From Psychrobacter nivimaris (GTDB lineage: Bacteria; Pseudomonadota; Gammaproteobacteria; Pseudomonadales; Moraxellaceae), in the NCBI RefSeq assembly GCF_009812035.1, contig NZ_VZIZ01000036.1, positions 31,273-95,272 of the forward strand: 64,000 bases of DNA, written 5' to 3'. The notes under the pieces were generated by a model. It was given only the letters and a program-made list of their open reading frames with translations, was not told where the DNA came from and did not search any database. This document shows positions 48,331 through 60,437 of the stretch, piece by piece; positions within the stretch are counted from its first letter, which is position 1; every line of letters begins with the position of its first letter. The translations under genes and the position numbers were made by a program.

Positions 48331-49326
48331 ATGAAGGATGCACAGGCAAATATACAACCAAATGAAGAGACAAGTGCCATTGGTAATATAGGCATACACA
48401 ATAAACCTGCTCATAAGAAAACACGAACGTTGAGATTTGGTGGTGCGGCAATATTGGCATTGGGCAGTATCGCGTTAGCCACGCAGAACGCACAGGCATT
48501 ATCGCCATTGGCTATCGTCAATGGGATTACTTCTAGTGGTGGCGTTGGAGTGAGTAAGGATATTTTATACGGTGATCAGCCTTCACAAGACTTAGATATC
48601 TATTATCCAAAACCGCTAGCACAAGCAATGAAATCTCAAAATGCTATTAATACTAGCTATCCTATGGTGGTATTTGTCCATGGTGGTTCATGGGAGAGTG
48701 GTAATAAAGAACAATACGCCTTTGTCGGTCAGAGCTTAGCCAAAGCAGGGTATGTCACCGCAGTGATTAATTACCGTAAAGCGCCTGAGCATGTCTATCC
48801 TGATTATGTCAAAGATGCGGCTCAGGCAATTGCTTGGAGTATTGAAAATGCGACCAGTCTCCATGCTGATCCGTCACGCCTAGCGGTGATAGGGCATTCT
48901 GCTGGCGCGTTTAATGCAGTAGCAGCCGTTGCCAACGAAGACTTTTTGGCGCCTTATGGTATTAAGCCAACAGATATTGCAACCGTTATTGGGATTGCGG
49001 GCCCTTATAGCTATGATTTCCGCAAGTTCAGTAGTGCAACAGCGTTTGGCCCTAATGCCACACCTGATGAGGTGATGCCAGATCGTCAGATTAAAGGCGC
49101 GCAGCCGCCATATTTATTATTAACGGCAGAAAAAGACAAAATTGTACATGTGACGAATACAATCAAAATGACAGAAGCGTTTAAAAAAGCAGGCGTCACC
49201 GTTGAAACGGGCGAAATCGAAGGGGCCAGTCATGCAACCAGTATTGGCGCGATGGCACCGCCGCTGCGCTGGGTCAATGATGTACGTGCGCAAGTATTGA
49301 CCTACTTGGATAAAACGCTCAAATAG
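48331..49326 (+). CDS. Secreted alpha/beta hydrolase, esterase-like
   Basis: 331 residues from the ATG at 48331, preceded by AGGA; a TTG at 48301 is a weaker start. A hydrophobic stretch at about 38-57 (AAILALGSIALATQNAQA) acts as signal or anchor. Catalytic features: HGGSWESG (oxyanion hole), GHSAGAFNA (nucleophile), Asp in LTAEKDKIV and His in EGASHATSI. This HGG/GxSxG arrangement is shared by arylformamidases, carboxylesterases and BD-FAE enzymes. Substrate unknown. Confidence 0.85.
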   Translation: MKDAQANIQPNEETSAIGNIGIHNKPAHKKTRTLRFGGAAILALGSIALATQNAQALSPLAIVNGITSSGGVGVSKDILYGDQPSQDLDIYYPKPLAQAMKSQNAINTSYPMVVFVHGGSWESGNKEQYAFVGQSLAKAGYVTAVINYRKAPEHVYPDYVKDAAQAIAWSIENATSLHADPSRLAVIGHSAGAFNAVAAVANEDFLAPYGIKPTDIATVIGIAGPYSYDFRKFSSATAFGPNATPDEVMPDRQIKGAQPPYLLLTAEKDKIVHVTNTIKMTEAFKKAGVTVETGEIEGASHATSIGAMAPPLRWVNDVRAQVLTYLDKTLK

Positions 49327-49490
49327 CTTATCACTATGCATATCGACGACTTTTGACCATTTAATTGATAGTACTGTCTTAATGCTTAAACACACTTGAG
49401 TAAGACAGTACTGTAAGATATGCAAACTCTTGTTATAATGTCATCACTTTAAATCTATACCCTATTCTAAACTTTAAGGCAGACTATTCT

Positions 49491-49742
49491 ATGAGCATGA
49501 ACGCTGACGATTTGATCGCATTTTTACAGACTCACTTCCCAGACGCTTTTATTCAAGCTGCCAACCAAGGTAATAAGTTTGACGTACGCGTGGTCGATGC
49601 CAGCTTTGAAGGCAAACGCGCGGTTCAACGTCAGCAAGCAGTATATGCGTTAGTTAATGATAAGATTGCGAGTGGCGATATTCACGCACTCAATATCCAA
49701 GCGCTGACGCCTGCTGAGTGGGACGTTCAATCAAAAGGCTAA
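49491..49742 (+). CDS. ibaG: BolA family protein IbaG
   Basis: 83 residues with the BolA fold: FDVRVVDASFEGKRAVQRQQAVYALV ending in SGDIHALNIQALTPAEW. Its position directly before murA is that of ibaG (yrbA) in E. coli. The family works with monothiol glutaredoxins in iron-sulfur trafficking. The cysteine/His ligand loop is reduced, and the conserved His is visible in GDIHAL. Confidence 0.9.
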   Translation: MSMNADDLIAFLQTHFPDAFIQAANQGNKFDVRVVDASFEGKRAVQRQQAVYALVNDKIASGDIHALNIQALTPAEWDVQSKG

Positions 49743-49841
49743 TTAAATAGCTGTCTATATGACTAGATATTACTGAATCGGCCATATGCATGGTTGAAAG
49801 TCGTAATTCTGGTTTTCATAATTTTCTATACTCATCGCTAG

Positions 49842-51122
<1,281 letters not shown>

Positions 51123-51238
51123 CATCATCAGATTGATGCTAACTTTTGGGCAAATTACACCATAAATTAAAATCTCCTTACCTTTTTATCATTTTTAATT
51201 AGGGGGAGGTATCAACTGTACATGGACATGATGTCATT

Positions 51239-51931
51239 ATGACTGAGACAAGCAAACCTTTACCAGCCAGTGGTTTATTAAACGAAGTAAACGATGCGTT
51301 TTCAGGTCTAACCTTAGCGTTGTCAAAAGGCCGTATTCTAGAAGAAACCATGCCACTTTTACGTGCAGCTGGCGTTGACTTACTAGAAGACCCTGAAGCC
51401 TCTCGCAAGCTCATTTTTCCGACATCAAACCCAAATGTACGCGTATTAATTTTGCGTGCCAGTGACGTGCCGACCTATGTCGAGCATGGGGCAGCTGATT
51501 TTGGTGTGGCGGGTAAAGATGTGCTACTTGAGCATGGTGCCAATCATGTATATGAGCTGCTCGATTTAAAAATTGCTCAGTGCAAGCTAATGACCGCTGG
51601 TGTGAAAGATGCGCCGCTACCCAATCGTCGCCTACGCATCGCGACCAAATACGTCAACGTGGCGCGCGCTTATTTTGCCAGTCAAGGTCAGCAAGTCGAT
51701 GTCATCAAGCTGTATGGCTCGATGGAGCTTGCGCCACTGGTGGGTCTGGGTGATTTGATTGTTGATGTGGTCGATACTGGTAATACGCTACGTGCGAATG
51801 GGCTCGAAGCCCGCGACCATATCTGTGATGTCTCATCACGTCTTATCGTTAATCAGGTCAGCTACAAGCGCAAATTCGCCCTGCTAGAACCAATTTTAGA
51901 CAGCTTTAAAGACAGTATTGCCAATGCCTAA
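51239..51931 (+). CDS. hisG: ATP phosphoribosyltransferase, short form
   Basis: First step of histidine synthesis. 230 residues, beginning with a 20-residue extension then [80 protein letters not shown] follow. The length is that of the short HisG form, which lacks the C-terminal regulatory domain and needs HisZ; no hisZ is in this window. A hairpin follows 50 bp downstream. Confidence 0.95.
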   Translation: MTETSKPLPASGLLNEVNDAFSGLTLALSKGRILEETMPLLRAAGVDLLEDPEASRKLIFPTSNPNVRVLILRASDVPTYVEHGAADFGVAGKDVLLEHGANHVYELLDLKIAQCKLMTAGVKDAPLPNRRLRIATKYVNVARAYFASQGQQVDVIKLYGSMELAPLVGLGDLIVDVVDTGNTLRANGLEARDHICDVSSRLIVNQVSYKRKFALLEPILDSFKDSIANA

Positions 51932-51981
51932 TATACCAGTGTTAATCATTGGTAATATAAAGCACGGTTATACAAATTTTT

Positions 51982-52029
51982 AAACCAGTTTGGCGCTCTA
52001 TGATAGATACAGCGTGCTAAACTGGTTTT
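51982..52029 (+). terminator. Hairpin terminator between hisG and hisD
   Basis: AAACCAGTTT pairs with AAACTGGTTT; an inner GCGCT/AGCG pairing extends the stem, and T's follow. Separates hisG from hisD transcription at least partly. Confidence 0.75.
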
Positions 52030-52181
52030 GTTGTCTTGGTTTGTCAAAAAATAAAATATAAGTAAACTCTACAGTAGAAGACAGCGAATAAGCCGTAATT
52101 TTATAAAAATTAAGCATACGTTAGTTATGTTTACCTCATTTATTTTTAGCAGTATTTTATGCTCAGATATAGGATTAGGTC

Positions 52182-53477
52182 ATGCGCCAGTTAAGTACCC
52201 AAGATACCGATTTTGATAGCCAGTTGACACAATTGCTTGCCTTTGAAACAGTCAATGATGCTGAACTATTACATACCGTCGATAATATCATCGCCCAAGT
52301 ACGTGCTGATGGTGATAGCGTCGTATTGGCATTGACTCAGCAGTTTGACCAGCATCCAGCAACGTCGATGCAAGAGTTAGAGTTGTCTAAAGAAGCGCTT
52401 GCTGAAGCGTTTGCCAATCTTGATGAAAAAGTGAAGACAGCGTTGACCACAGCAGCGACTCGGGTACAGACATTCCATGAGCGCCAAGTACAAGAAACCT
52501 GGCAGTATGAGGATGAGCTAGGCAACCGATTGGGTCAAAAAGTTACACCACTTGATCGCGTTGGGATTTATGTGCCTGGTGGTTTAGCTTCTTATCCTTC
52601 TTCAGTATTGATGAATGCCATTCCTGCTAAGGTAGCTGGCGTCACTGAAGTTATCATGGTGGTACCAGCGCCTAAAGGTGTGCTTAATCCGTTAGTATTG
52701 GCAGCGGCCCATCTGGCCCAAGTCGATCGCGTCTTCACTATTGGTGGTGCTCAAGCAGTAGCAGCCTTGGCCTATGGCACTAAGACGATTCCAGCCGTGG
52801 ACAAAATTACAGGACCAGGCAACAAATATGTCGCAGCAGCCAAACGCGCAGTATTTGGTCAAGTTGGTATCGATATGATTGCTGGACCTTCAGAAGTATT
52901 GGTATATGCAGAAGGCGAAGCACAAGATAGAACAGACTGGCTAGCGATGGATCTATTGTCTCAAGCTGAGCATGATCGTATTGCACAAGCTATCTTTGTG
53001 ACGACTAGCGAAAAGCAGCTCAACGAAGTAGCGCTAGAAATAGAAAAAGCACTGGCTGAACTGCCAAAAGCAGATATCGCGCGTGACTCATTGCAAAATC
53101 GCGGTGCACTGATACTGGTAAAAGATCGTAGCGAAGGTATGGCGCTTATCAATCGTATCGCTCCTGAACATTTAGAGTTATCTGTTGATAATCCTGACGC
53201 ACTGTTAAACGATATTCGTCATGCTGGCGCCATCTTTATGGGTCGTCATACACCTGAAGCTATTGGGGATTACTGTGCAGGACCGAACCATGTACTGCCA
53301 ACATCAGGCACTGCTCGCTTTTCTTCGCCGCTAGGTGTGTACGATTTTCAAAAGAAATCATCCATCATTTATTGCAGTGAATCCGGCAGTAAGCCTTTGG
53401 CTGAGACAGCTGATATTTTAGCGCAGCGTGAGGACTTAGAAGCCCATGCGCGTTCAGCTCGTTATCGTTATCAGTAA
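52182..53477 (+). CDS. hisD: Histidinol dehydrogenase
   Basis: Zinc enzyme oxidising histidinol to histidine in two NAD-dependent steps. 431 residues. GIYVPGGLASYPSSVLMNAIPA, TGPGNKYVAAAKRAVFGQVGIDMIAGPSEVLV, LLSQAEHD, APEHLEL, GAIFMGRHTPEAIGDYCAGPNHVLPTSGTARF are all present with the Zn and catalytic His/Glu residues in place. 74 bp before hisC on the same strand. Confidence 0.97.
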   Translation: MRQLSTQDTDFDSQLTQLLAFETVNDAELLHTVDNIIAQVRADGDSVVLALTQQFDQHPATSMQELELSKEALAEAFANLDEKVKTALTTAATRVQTFHERQVQETWQYEDELGNRLGQKVTPLDRVGIYVPGGLASYPSSVLMNAIPAKVAGVTEVIMVVPAPKGVLNPLVLAAAHLAQVDRVFTIGGAQAVAALAYGTKTIPAVDKITGPGNKYVAAAKRAVFGQVGIDMIAGPSEVLVYAEGEAQDRTDWLAMDLLSQAEHDRIAQAIFVTTSEKQLNEVALEIEKALAELPKADIARDSLQNRGALILVKDRSEGMALINRIAPEHLELSVDNPDALLNDIRHAGAIFMGRHTPEAIGDYCAGPNHVLPTSGTARFSSPLGVYDFQKKSSIIYCSESGSKPLAETADILAQREDLEAHARSARYRYQ

Positions 53478-53551
53478 TTGATTTTGAATTTTTAGCTTTT
53501 ACTTTTGATATTTATTTTTAATAGTCTTTGTGGCTAATAGTAGGATAATTT

Positions 53552-54685
53552 ATGAGTGAGTCAAAGATAGACACCAGATTGTGGTCGTCTAAAGCGCGCA
53601 ACTTGTCACCTTATATTCCAGGTGAGCAGCCGCAACACGACAATCTATGCAAACTAAATACCAATGAAAACCCGTTTCCACCCTCGCCAAAAGTAGGGGA
53701 GGCTATTGCCAAGGTCTTGGAACAGCAAGCTGATGAGTTACGTTTGTATCCTGCTCCTGAATCTAATGACCTACGTGCTGCATTAGCACAGTCATACAAC
53801 CTTGATATCAATCAAGTATTCGTTGGTAATGGTTCAGATGAAGTCTTGGCGTTAGTCTTTGCTAGCTTCTTTTTAAAAGAGCGTCCGCTGCTATCACCTG
53901 ATATTGGTTACAGTTTTTATCCAGTATATGCACAGACGTTCGGTGTAGAGCTTGTACAGATTCCTCTAGAAGAAGACTTTAGCATTGACCCTGATGCTTA
54001 TCGTCAGCCTTGTAGCGGCATTATCATCGCCAACCCTAATGCGCCAACGGGCTTGCTATTATCACTTGCTGATATTCGTAAACTTGCAAGTGAGCATTCT
54101 AATGCGGTCATTGTTATTGACGAAGCGTATATCGATTTTGCTCAGATAGATGAAAGCAATGCAGACCTGCCAGTCTCAGCAGTTAGCCTAATCAATGAGT
54201 GTGATAACGTTATCGTGACCCAAACCTTTTCAAAATCACGCTCGCTTGCTGGATTGCGCGTTGGTATGGCTTTTGGTAATGCATCGTTGATTGAAGCACT
54301 AACACGTATGAAAAATAGCTTTAACAGCTATCCATTGGATAAGTTGGCTCAAGCTGGGGCGACTGCGAGTGTGTTAGATACTGAGTATTTTGAGCAGACC
54401 CGTCAGCAAGTCATTGATTTACGTACGTCGCTAACAGCAGAGTTGACGACATTGGGCTATAAGGTCCTACCGTCACATGCTAACTTCGTATTCGCTCGTC
54501 CAAAAGATGGCGATGCAAGTGCTGTCGCGAGTGCGTTACGCGAGCAGGGCATTATCGTTCGCCATTTTGATAAGCCACGTATTGCAGAGTACTTGCGTAT
54601 TACTATCGGTACGGCAGAGCAGAACAACCGTTTGATTGATGCTTTAAAAGCCTTGCAAGTCGATGCTAGCGTTGCTGCTGAATAA
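53552..54685 (+). CDS. hisC: Histidinol-phosphate aminotransferase
   Basis: PLP transaminase of histidine synthesis. 377 residues: LNTNENPFPPSPKV, FVGNGSDEVLALVF, IIANPNAPTGLLL, VIVIDEAYIDFA, and the PLP Lys in TQTFSKSRSLAGLRVG. C-terminal LRITIGTAEQNNRLIDAL. Follows hisD closely and is followed by a strong terminator. Confidence 0.96.
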   Translation: MSESKIDTRLWSSKARNLSPYIPGEQPQHDNLCKLNTNENPFPPSPKVGEAIAKVLEQQADELRLYPAPESNDLRAALAQSYNLDINQVFVGNGSDEVLALVFASFFLKERPLLSPDIGYSFYPVYAQTFGVELVQIPLEEDFSIDPDAYRQPCSGIIIANPNAPTGLLLSLADIRKLASEHSNAVIVIDEAYIDFAQIDESNADLPVSAVSLINECDNVIVTQTFSKSRSLAGLRVGMAFGNASLIEALTRMKNSFNSYPLDKLAQAGATASVLDTEYFEQTRQQVIDLRTSLTAELTTLGYKVLPSHANFVFARPKDGDASAVASALREQGIIVRHFDKPRIAEYLRITIGTAEQNNRLIDALKALQVDASVAAE

Positions 54686-54770
54686 TATTAGATTGATAGC
54701 TTAATGTAGAATGTGAATAGGTAAGTCTCTTTACTCATCACGTAAAGCACTATCGATAAGTCTTAAAAAT

Positions 54771-54803
54771 AAAGCCTGCTAACGTAACGTTGGCAGGCTT
54801 TTT
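54771..54803 (+). terminator. Terminator after hisC
   Basis: AAAGCCTGC and AACGT arms pair with ACGTT and GCAGGCTTT across one wobble, followed by T's. Confidence 0.9.
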
Positions 54804-54839
54804 AATTTCAAATTAGTAATAATGTTTGAGTTCGCTATC

Positions 54840-56573
54840 TTAGGTTTTTTGAGCCAGCACTGATAATAAATTACCTACTTTATCTAAGCATTCTTGGTAT
54901 TCAGCGTCACAATCAGACGCGACTGTAATACCACCACCTGCCCACAGGTTGATGTGTCTTTTTTTATTAAGGCCGTCATTTGAATAAGTATTGGCTTGCA
55001 ATGTACGAATGAGTACATTCCATTGACCACTACCATCAAAGTTCATATAACCCATAGTGCCGCAATAAGCACCGCGTGGTGTAGATTCCAATTCAGCGAT
55101 GATCTCGACGGCGCGTTTTTTTGGTGTGCCAGTGATCGAGCCAGCAGGCAGACTACCAAACAATACAGCCAACGGATGAGTATCAGTTTTGAGTTCGGCG
55201 CTGATGGTGCTCACCATATGATGCACGTTGCTAAAGCTCTCAATCGCAAATAACTGTGGTACTTTAACGCTACCAATTTTAGCGTATTTACCCAAATCAT
55301 TACGCAGTAAATCTACAATCATGACATTTTCGGCACGGTCTTTTTCGCTATTGACCAGTTGCTGCTTATACATTTCATCTTGCTCGTTAGTATTACCTCG
55401 TGGCATGGTTCCCTTGATAGGCTTGGTGCGAATAGAGTGTTTGCCAGTGTCGATTTCTCTAGTGAATGTAAAAAACAACTCAGGTGAGCAGCTTAACAAT
55501 TCAAAATGATTGCTGTCTGCGTTAAAGCTGTTGCTTCTATTTAGGTAATCACCATCATTGATATCAACGCTCACATATCCTGCAAAAGGCGCTTTTGTAT
55601 TGCGATATAGCGCAGGCAAATAGTCAATAAGTGAATAGGCTGATTGAACATCGTTATTTTTACACGCTAAACTGCCAGACCATTTCTGTGTCAGGTTTAT
55701 CTGATAGCAGTCGCCTTGCTGTAGATAGTCTTGTGTGCGATTAAATGCTTGTTGATAATCAAGCTTACTCCATCGCGGACTTAAAACTAGGGGAGTGATG
55801 CTTGATGCATCTTTAAACTGTGGTTGATTGAGATATTTATCAGACAGTTTTTGATCCAGTTCGTCTAGGTAAGAGGTAAGAGTATTTATAAGAGTATCGT
55901 TTGTCTTATGACCAATATTTTCAGAAACGTCAGCATCGGTCAGATGACTCTTTAACGTCCAACCTGTATCAGCATGTGCTGTAGGCGTTAGATAAATATC
56001 ATAATGTCCCAACGAGGCACACGGCTGCATTGCCAATTCAATCCTATCGGTAGGACTTAGCTCATGAGCCGCAATATCATAACCAATAAAACCGATTAGC
56101 CCATGATGATAATTGGGTTTTGGGCTTTCTTCGTTATTGATATATGAGGTGTCGTGATTAACTTCTTGAGCATTACTATAAGCGATTAGCTCTTCTTGCC
56201 ACTCTAGATAGCTTATATAAGCTGTCGTACTAGCATAACTATTATCAACGCTATTTACATTAGTATCGCGACTCAAGTCAGTATTGCGACAACTCTTAAT
56301 CATCTTATAAATATTGGGTGAACTATTAAGAGCTTGCTTATCATTGGGATAAACAGACCAGCTGACTTTTGGGAGGAAACCGATTACTGGTCGACCATCG
56401 TTATTAAGCCAAACAAGCTGCCAGTTTGCTTTAATATCTTGGTCGAGCAAGTGACGCTGTAGCTGCGGCATCAGTTCGGCAGCAGACAAATCACCAAAAC
56501 GCCAGCTAGGTTTGCTAGCTAGCGATGGCGCAGAATCTGTCTGCTCAGTTGTATTGTGATTTGATACAAGCAT
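54840..56573 (-). CDS. pabB: Aminodeoxychorismate synthase component I
   Basis: Makes 4-amino-4-deoxychorismate for folate. 577 residues, longer than E. coli PabB (453). The chorismate-binding domain has GDCYQINLTQKW, the PIKGT motif whose Lys marks PabB over TrpE, SEKDRAENVMIVDLLRNDLGK, GSITGTPKKRAVEII and the WAGGGITVASDCDAEYQEC ending. Extra length is due to Ser/Asn/Thr-rich insertions at about 85-140 and 220-250. A partner PabA/TrpG is not in the window. Starts 3 bp after the fabB stop on the same strand. Confidence 0.93.
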   Translation of the reverse strand: MLVSNHNTTEQTDSAPSLASKPSWRFGDLSAAELMPQLQRHLLDQDIKANWQLVWLNNDGRPVIGFLPKVSWSVYPNDKQALNSSPNIYKMIKSCRNTDLSRDTNVNSVDNSYASTTAYISYLEWQEELIAYSNAQEVNHDTSYINNEESPKPNYHHGLIGFIGYDIAAHELSPTDRIELAMQPCASLGHYDIYLTPTAHADTGWTLKSHLTDADVSENIGHKTNDTLINTLTSYLDELDQKLSDKYLNQPQFKDASSITPLVLSPRWSKLDYQQAFNRTQDYLQQGDCYQINLTQKWSGSLACKNNDVQSAYSLIDYLPALYRNTKAPFAGYVSVDINDGDYLNRSNSFNADSNHFELLSCSPELFFTFTREIDTGKHSIRTKPIKGTMPRGNTNEQDEMYKQQLVNSEKDRAENVMIVDLLRNDLGKYAKIGSVKVPQLFAIESFSNVHHMVSTISAELKTDTHPLAVLFGSLPAGSITGTPKKRAVEIIAELESTPRGAYCGTMGYMNFDGSGQWNVLIRTLQANTYSNDGLNKKRHINLWAGGGITVASDCDAEYQECLDKVGNLLSVLAQKT

Positions 56574-56576
56574 GGG

Positions 56577-57812
56577 TTAAGCGTCAAACTTTTTGATAAT
56601 TAGCGTAGCGTTAGTACCACCAAAACCAAAGCTATTACTCATCAATGTTTCAAGATTTGCTTCACGCATTTCGGTGACAATATCAAAACCTTCAGCAGCA
56701 GGATCCAAGTTATCAACATTGATACTTGGAGCGATAAAGCCGTCCTGTAGCATTAGTAGACAATAAATCAGCTCTTGTGCGCCAACAGCGCCCAAGCTAT
56801 GACCTGTCATTGATTTGGTTGAGCTGATAGCAGGTACTTTACTGACGTCATTATCGAATACTTTAGCAATCGCTTTAAGCTCAGTAATATCGCCCAGTGG
56901 TGTACTAGTACCATGGCTATTAATATAATCAACGCTTTCTAGTCCCGCTTCAGCCAAGGCTTGTTGCATACAGCGAACAGCACCTTCACCGCTTGGCGCA
57001 ACCATTTCCGCACCATCAGAGCTGGCACCATAGCCAACGATTTCAGCCAAAATATTGGCACCGCGTGCTTGAGCATGCTCTAGACTCTCTACAACTACCA
57101 TCGCGCCACCAGCAGCAATCACAAAACCGTCACGGTCTTTGTCATAGGCTCTTGAAGCAAGTTTTGGTGTGTCATTATATTGAGTACTAACTGCGCCCAT
57201 TGCATCAAACATACAAGACTGCGTCCAATGCTCAGCTTCACTACCACCAGCCAATATCACATCGGCTTTACCCAATTGGATAAGCTCAGCAGCATGACCG
57301 ATACAGTGTGTTGAAGTCGCGCAAGCAGAGGCGAGAGAGTAGGAGACGCCTTGGATTTTGAGGCCAGTTGCTAAAGCAGCTGATACTGAGCTGCCCATTG
57401 TCTTTGGTACTGCCATTGCGCCGACACCGCGTAGACCTTTTTCGCGCATAGCATCGATAGCATTGACGATATTTTCTGTTGATGCGCCGCCCGAACTTGC
57501 CACTACACCCACTCGTGGGTTGTTATTGATAGTATCAAGTGACAGGCCAGAGTGCTCAATCGCATTTAGCGCACTAACATAAGCATAAAGACTGGCGTCA
57601 CTAAAGAACCGTTTCAGCTTACGATCGATACCACTGGTATCAAGTTCTGATTGATTGATACTACCGCTCACGTGTGATTTAAACTCGTGCTCAGCATAAG
57701 AATCGTTAAATGTGATGCCAGACTGACCCTCTTTGAGGGCAGTGGTGACAGTATCTAAATCATGTCCAATACAAGAGACAATCCCTGCTCCAGTAATAAC
57801 GACGCGGCGCAT
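56577..57812 (-). CDS. fabB: Beta-ketoacyl-ACP synthase I
   Basis: Condensing enzyme of fatty acid synthesis, needed for unsaturated fatty acids when FabB-type. 411 residues with catalytic Cys164 ([14 protein letters not shown]), His in [11 protein letters not shown] and His in [14 protein letters not shown], Lys in STKSMTGHS. The overall motifs and the GFDIVTE region match FabB rather than FabF. Next to pabB, same strand. Confidence 0.93.
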   Translation of the reverse strand: MRRVVITGAGIVSCIGHDLDTVTTALKEGQSGITFNDSYAEHEFKSHVSGSINQSELDTSGIDRKLKRFFSDASLYAYVSALNAIEHSGLSLDTINNNPRVGVVASSGGASTENIVNAIDAMREKGLRGVGAMAVPKTMGSSVSAALATGLKIQGVSYSLASACATSTHCIGHAAELIQLGKADVILAGGSEAEHWTQSCMFDAMGAVSTQYNDTPKLASRAYDKDRDGFVIAAGGAMVVVESLEHAQARGANILAEIVGYGASSDGAEMVAPSGEGAVRCMQQALAEAGLESVDYINSHGTSTPLGDITELKAIAKVFDNDVSKVPAISSTKSMTGHSLGAVGAQELIYCLLMLQDGFIAPSINVDNLDPAAEGFDIVTEMREANLETLMSNSFGFGGTNATLIIKKFDA

Positions 57813-58311
57813 ATGCTATTCCTTATAAGTAACGACTTGCTAGCAGTTGGTTGCAATAATCGTGGTAAATCTATATATGATGTTTAACTATGAGTTAATT
57901 CGAGCATTATAATGAAAAAATAGTCTATGTAGATAACGATATCATGAATTTAGGTAACGAAATTCTGTTAACGGTCTATCAGAGGCAATATAAATTCAGT
58001 GTACAATTATGCTCTCAGTTATGGCACATGATAACGTATCAAGCACTGGAAATCTTCGGACAAGTGTAAAATAACGACAAAATAACACTTATGACTGAGT
58101 TTTGAGTAAAGAGATGAGAAGTAAGACTAGCTACTGACTATGGACGGAATTATACTTTAGATACAAAATTTGTGATTCTAATAACATTGTTCGCACTGAC
58201 ACCAGTTACGATAACTGGCTAGAATAATAGATTCATTATTATTAATAATTAACTATCATATTAAAATACAATTATATTAAAAAACCAACTCATCATATTA
58301 AGGACATCACG
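57813..58311. other. Divergent spacer between fabB and the EcsC gene
   Basis: 499 bp, very AT-rich near the EcsC gene. No gene, known operator or repeat was recognised. Confidence 0.5.
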
Positions 58312-59433
58312 ATGGCAAAGCGTAGCACTCTTTCTAAAAGCATCAATACCATTGGCTCTTTTACTCGAAACAATCTAGAGCGTGTAGGGGCTATGATTGA
58401 TAGCGTAAACGCTAAAACGGGCAAACCGCGTCAATATAAAGCTGTAGACCTAGGCGATGAAGACTACCAACAAGACTTGTTTCGTGAGCAAACGCTAAAG
58501 GCTACGCAGCAATTATTAGGACCACGCTTTGCTACTTATGGTAAATATGCCAAGAAAGTCGTGCCGAATAGTTTTTTCCAGTCGACAGTTGACGGCGCAT
58601 TTGCCCAAGTGGCCAACCTCGCTGCCAACTGGAGTCAACTAGACTTACCTAATGAACATCGTTTTGCCAATATTGCCACTTTAGATGACGAAGAGCGTTA
58701 TGCGCTAGCTACTGATATCGCTAATCAAAACCGCGCGCTTGCAATGATGGGTGGTTTGACAGGTTTGGCAGGTCTACCAGGTTTGCTAGCTGATACATTG
58801 TGGCTATTATTGGTTTCATTACGTACAGTTTATCAGATTGCTGCTGTATATAATAAGCCGCTGACAGGTAAGCAAGGCGTCAAGATGGCGTACGAACTAC
58901 TATCAAACGCTGATTTGAGCAAAATGCAAGAAAAACAAGCGCTACTAGCTGGTCTAGGTATTGGTAAAGGTTTGCTTGATAATGCTCAAAGCAACGGATT
59001 ACATAGTGAACTTAAAAATCTCGGTCTAAAAAATAAAAATGTAAATTTCTATGCTGCGCAAATAGACAAAGTCGCAAGCCAAGTAGGTGTAGATTTAGAT
59101 CAGATCAATTTATCATGGGTTCGTCGTTTTATTCCTGTCACCGCCGTAGCGATCGGCATGCACTATAACAGCCAATTGATCGACGAAGTTATTGGCGTTG
59201 CTCAGGCGACCTTTGCACCAGAAGCAAAATTGGCTAATCGTGCCATTACCGATGACAGCAGCAGTGAGGCTAAAGTAGAAAAGACTAGTACTGATGAGGC
59301 GAAAAAAGACACAGAGCGCAAAGAAAAAAGCAGTGATTCAGAAAAGGTCTCTGATAAAGAAGAAGCTAGTAAAGAAAAAACTAGCAGTAAAAAAGACGCA
59401 GACAAGCAAACGTCTGATAAAAAAGCCAAGTAA
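58312..59433 (+). CDS. EcsC family protein with charged C-terminal tail
   Basis: 373 residues. The middle (about 120-300) shows the EcsC-type hydrophobic Gly-rich helices, MGGLTGLAGLPGLLADTLWLLLVSLRTVYQIAAVYNKP, and a late VRRFIPVTAVAIGMHYNSQLIDEVI. This family is membrane-associated and functionally undefined. The last 60 or so residues are a Lys/Glu/Ser/Asp low-complexity tail, probably disordered. Solitary gene between fabB and the str operon. Confidence 0.82.
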   Translation: MAKRSTLSKSINTIGSFTRNNLERVGAMIDSVNAKTGKPRQYKAVDLGDEDYQQDLFREQTLKATQQLLGPRFATYGKYAKKVVPNSFFQSTVDGAFAQVANLAANWSQLDLPNEHRFANIATLDDEERYALATDIANQNRALAMMGGLTGLAGLPGLLADTLWLLLVSLRTVYQIAAVYNKPLTGKQGVKMAYELLSNADLSKMQEKQALLAGLGIGKGLLDNAQSNGLHSELKNLGLKNKNVNFYAAQIDKVASQVGVDLDQINLSWVRRFIPVTAVAIGMHYNSQLIDEVIGVAQATFAPEAKLANRAITDDSSSEAKVEKTSTDEAKKDTERKEKSSDSEKVSDKEEASKEKTSSKKDADKQTSDKKAK

Positions 59434-59844
59434 TAGACATATAATTTGCTAGTTGGGTTATATATTTATAAGTACGATGGGATTTATCTTAGTTTGATTG
59501 AGTAATACGACTTGAAAATTAGGATAAATACCACCACTTAGTTACTATCAAGTACCATTTCAATATTAAACATCTTTTCTTAATGATGCTTGAGCTCGCT
59601 TTGTTTGCTTTATTTATTACGCTATTTTTCGGCGAAAAAACGATAAAGTGATACAATGAGAGGCTGAATGCATATCTGTCAAATGTTGTAAAGCGAAACC
59701 ATTCATAAGTGGTTGAAATAGCAGCAACAACTCTTTATAATACACTGTCCTAAAAATGGGTGCCCCGAAATCTGCAATTATTGTCAGATAGATGGTGCAT
59801 TGGCCCATTTTTTTGTTTTATACCAAACGGGAGAAGGATGCCTT
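59434..59844. other. Spacer upstream of the str operon
   Basis: 411 bp containing the rpsL promoter (59713-59741). An upstream in-frame ATG at 59800 gives a non-homologous extension to S12 and is not used. Confidence 0.6.
59713..59741 (+). promoter_or_regulatory. Sigma70 promoter of the str operon
   Basis: TTGAAA (59713-59718), 17-bp spacer, TATAAT (59736-59741). Predicted start near 59748, about 95 nt before rpsL. Confidence 0.8.
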
Positions 59845-60219
59845 ATGGCAACAACTAACCAATTGATTCGTAAAGGTCGCAAAACCATCAAGGAAAAGTC
59901 AAAAGTTCCTGCGTTGGAAGCGTGCCCACAGCGTCGCGGTGTATGTACTCGTGTATATACTACCACGCCAAAAAAACCTAACTCTGCCATGCGTAAAGTA
60001 TGTCGTGTACGTTTGACTTCAGGCTATGAAGTATCAAGCTACATTGGCGGCGAAGGTCATAACCTACAAGAGCACAGTGTTGTTCTAATCCGTGGTGGTC
60101 GTGTAAAAGATCTACCAGGTGTACGTTATCACACTGTTCGCGGTGCATTAGATTGCGCAGGCGTTAAAGACCGTAAGCAAGGTCGCTCTAAGTACGGTGC
60201 TAAGAAGCCTAAAGTTTAA
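59845..60219 (+). CDS. rpsL: 30S ribosomal protein S12
   Basis: 124 residues from the ATG at 59845 ([13 protein letters not shown]), preceded by [23 protein letters not shown] and [14 protein letters not shown] keep the lysines (position 43 and near 88) whose mutation gives streptomycin resistance, so the sequence reads as the sensitive type. First gene of rpsL-rpsG-fusA-tuf. Confidence 0.98.
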   Translation: MATTNQLIRKGRKTIKEKSKVPALEACPQRRGVCTRVYTTTPKKPNSAMRKVCRVRLTSGYEVSSYIGGEGHNLQEHSVVLIRGGRVKDLPGVRYHTVRGALDCAGVKDRKQGRSKYGAKKPKV

Positions 60220-60437
60220 TAACTAAACGTTATTAGATAAGCTTTTTGCACTACCCAATAACTGTGCATGGGTTTGGTGTCAGTAGTAATATCGCTTTTA
60301 TATAAATATATATCTGTGATTTGCTTTTAAAACATACCACCATGCAGTAAGGCTAACTGATAACTCACTGCTATATCCTAATGATAAGTAGTAGATGTTG
60401 TGAATGTTAGACACTCCTGAAGATAAGGAAATTTATT

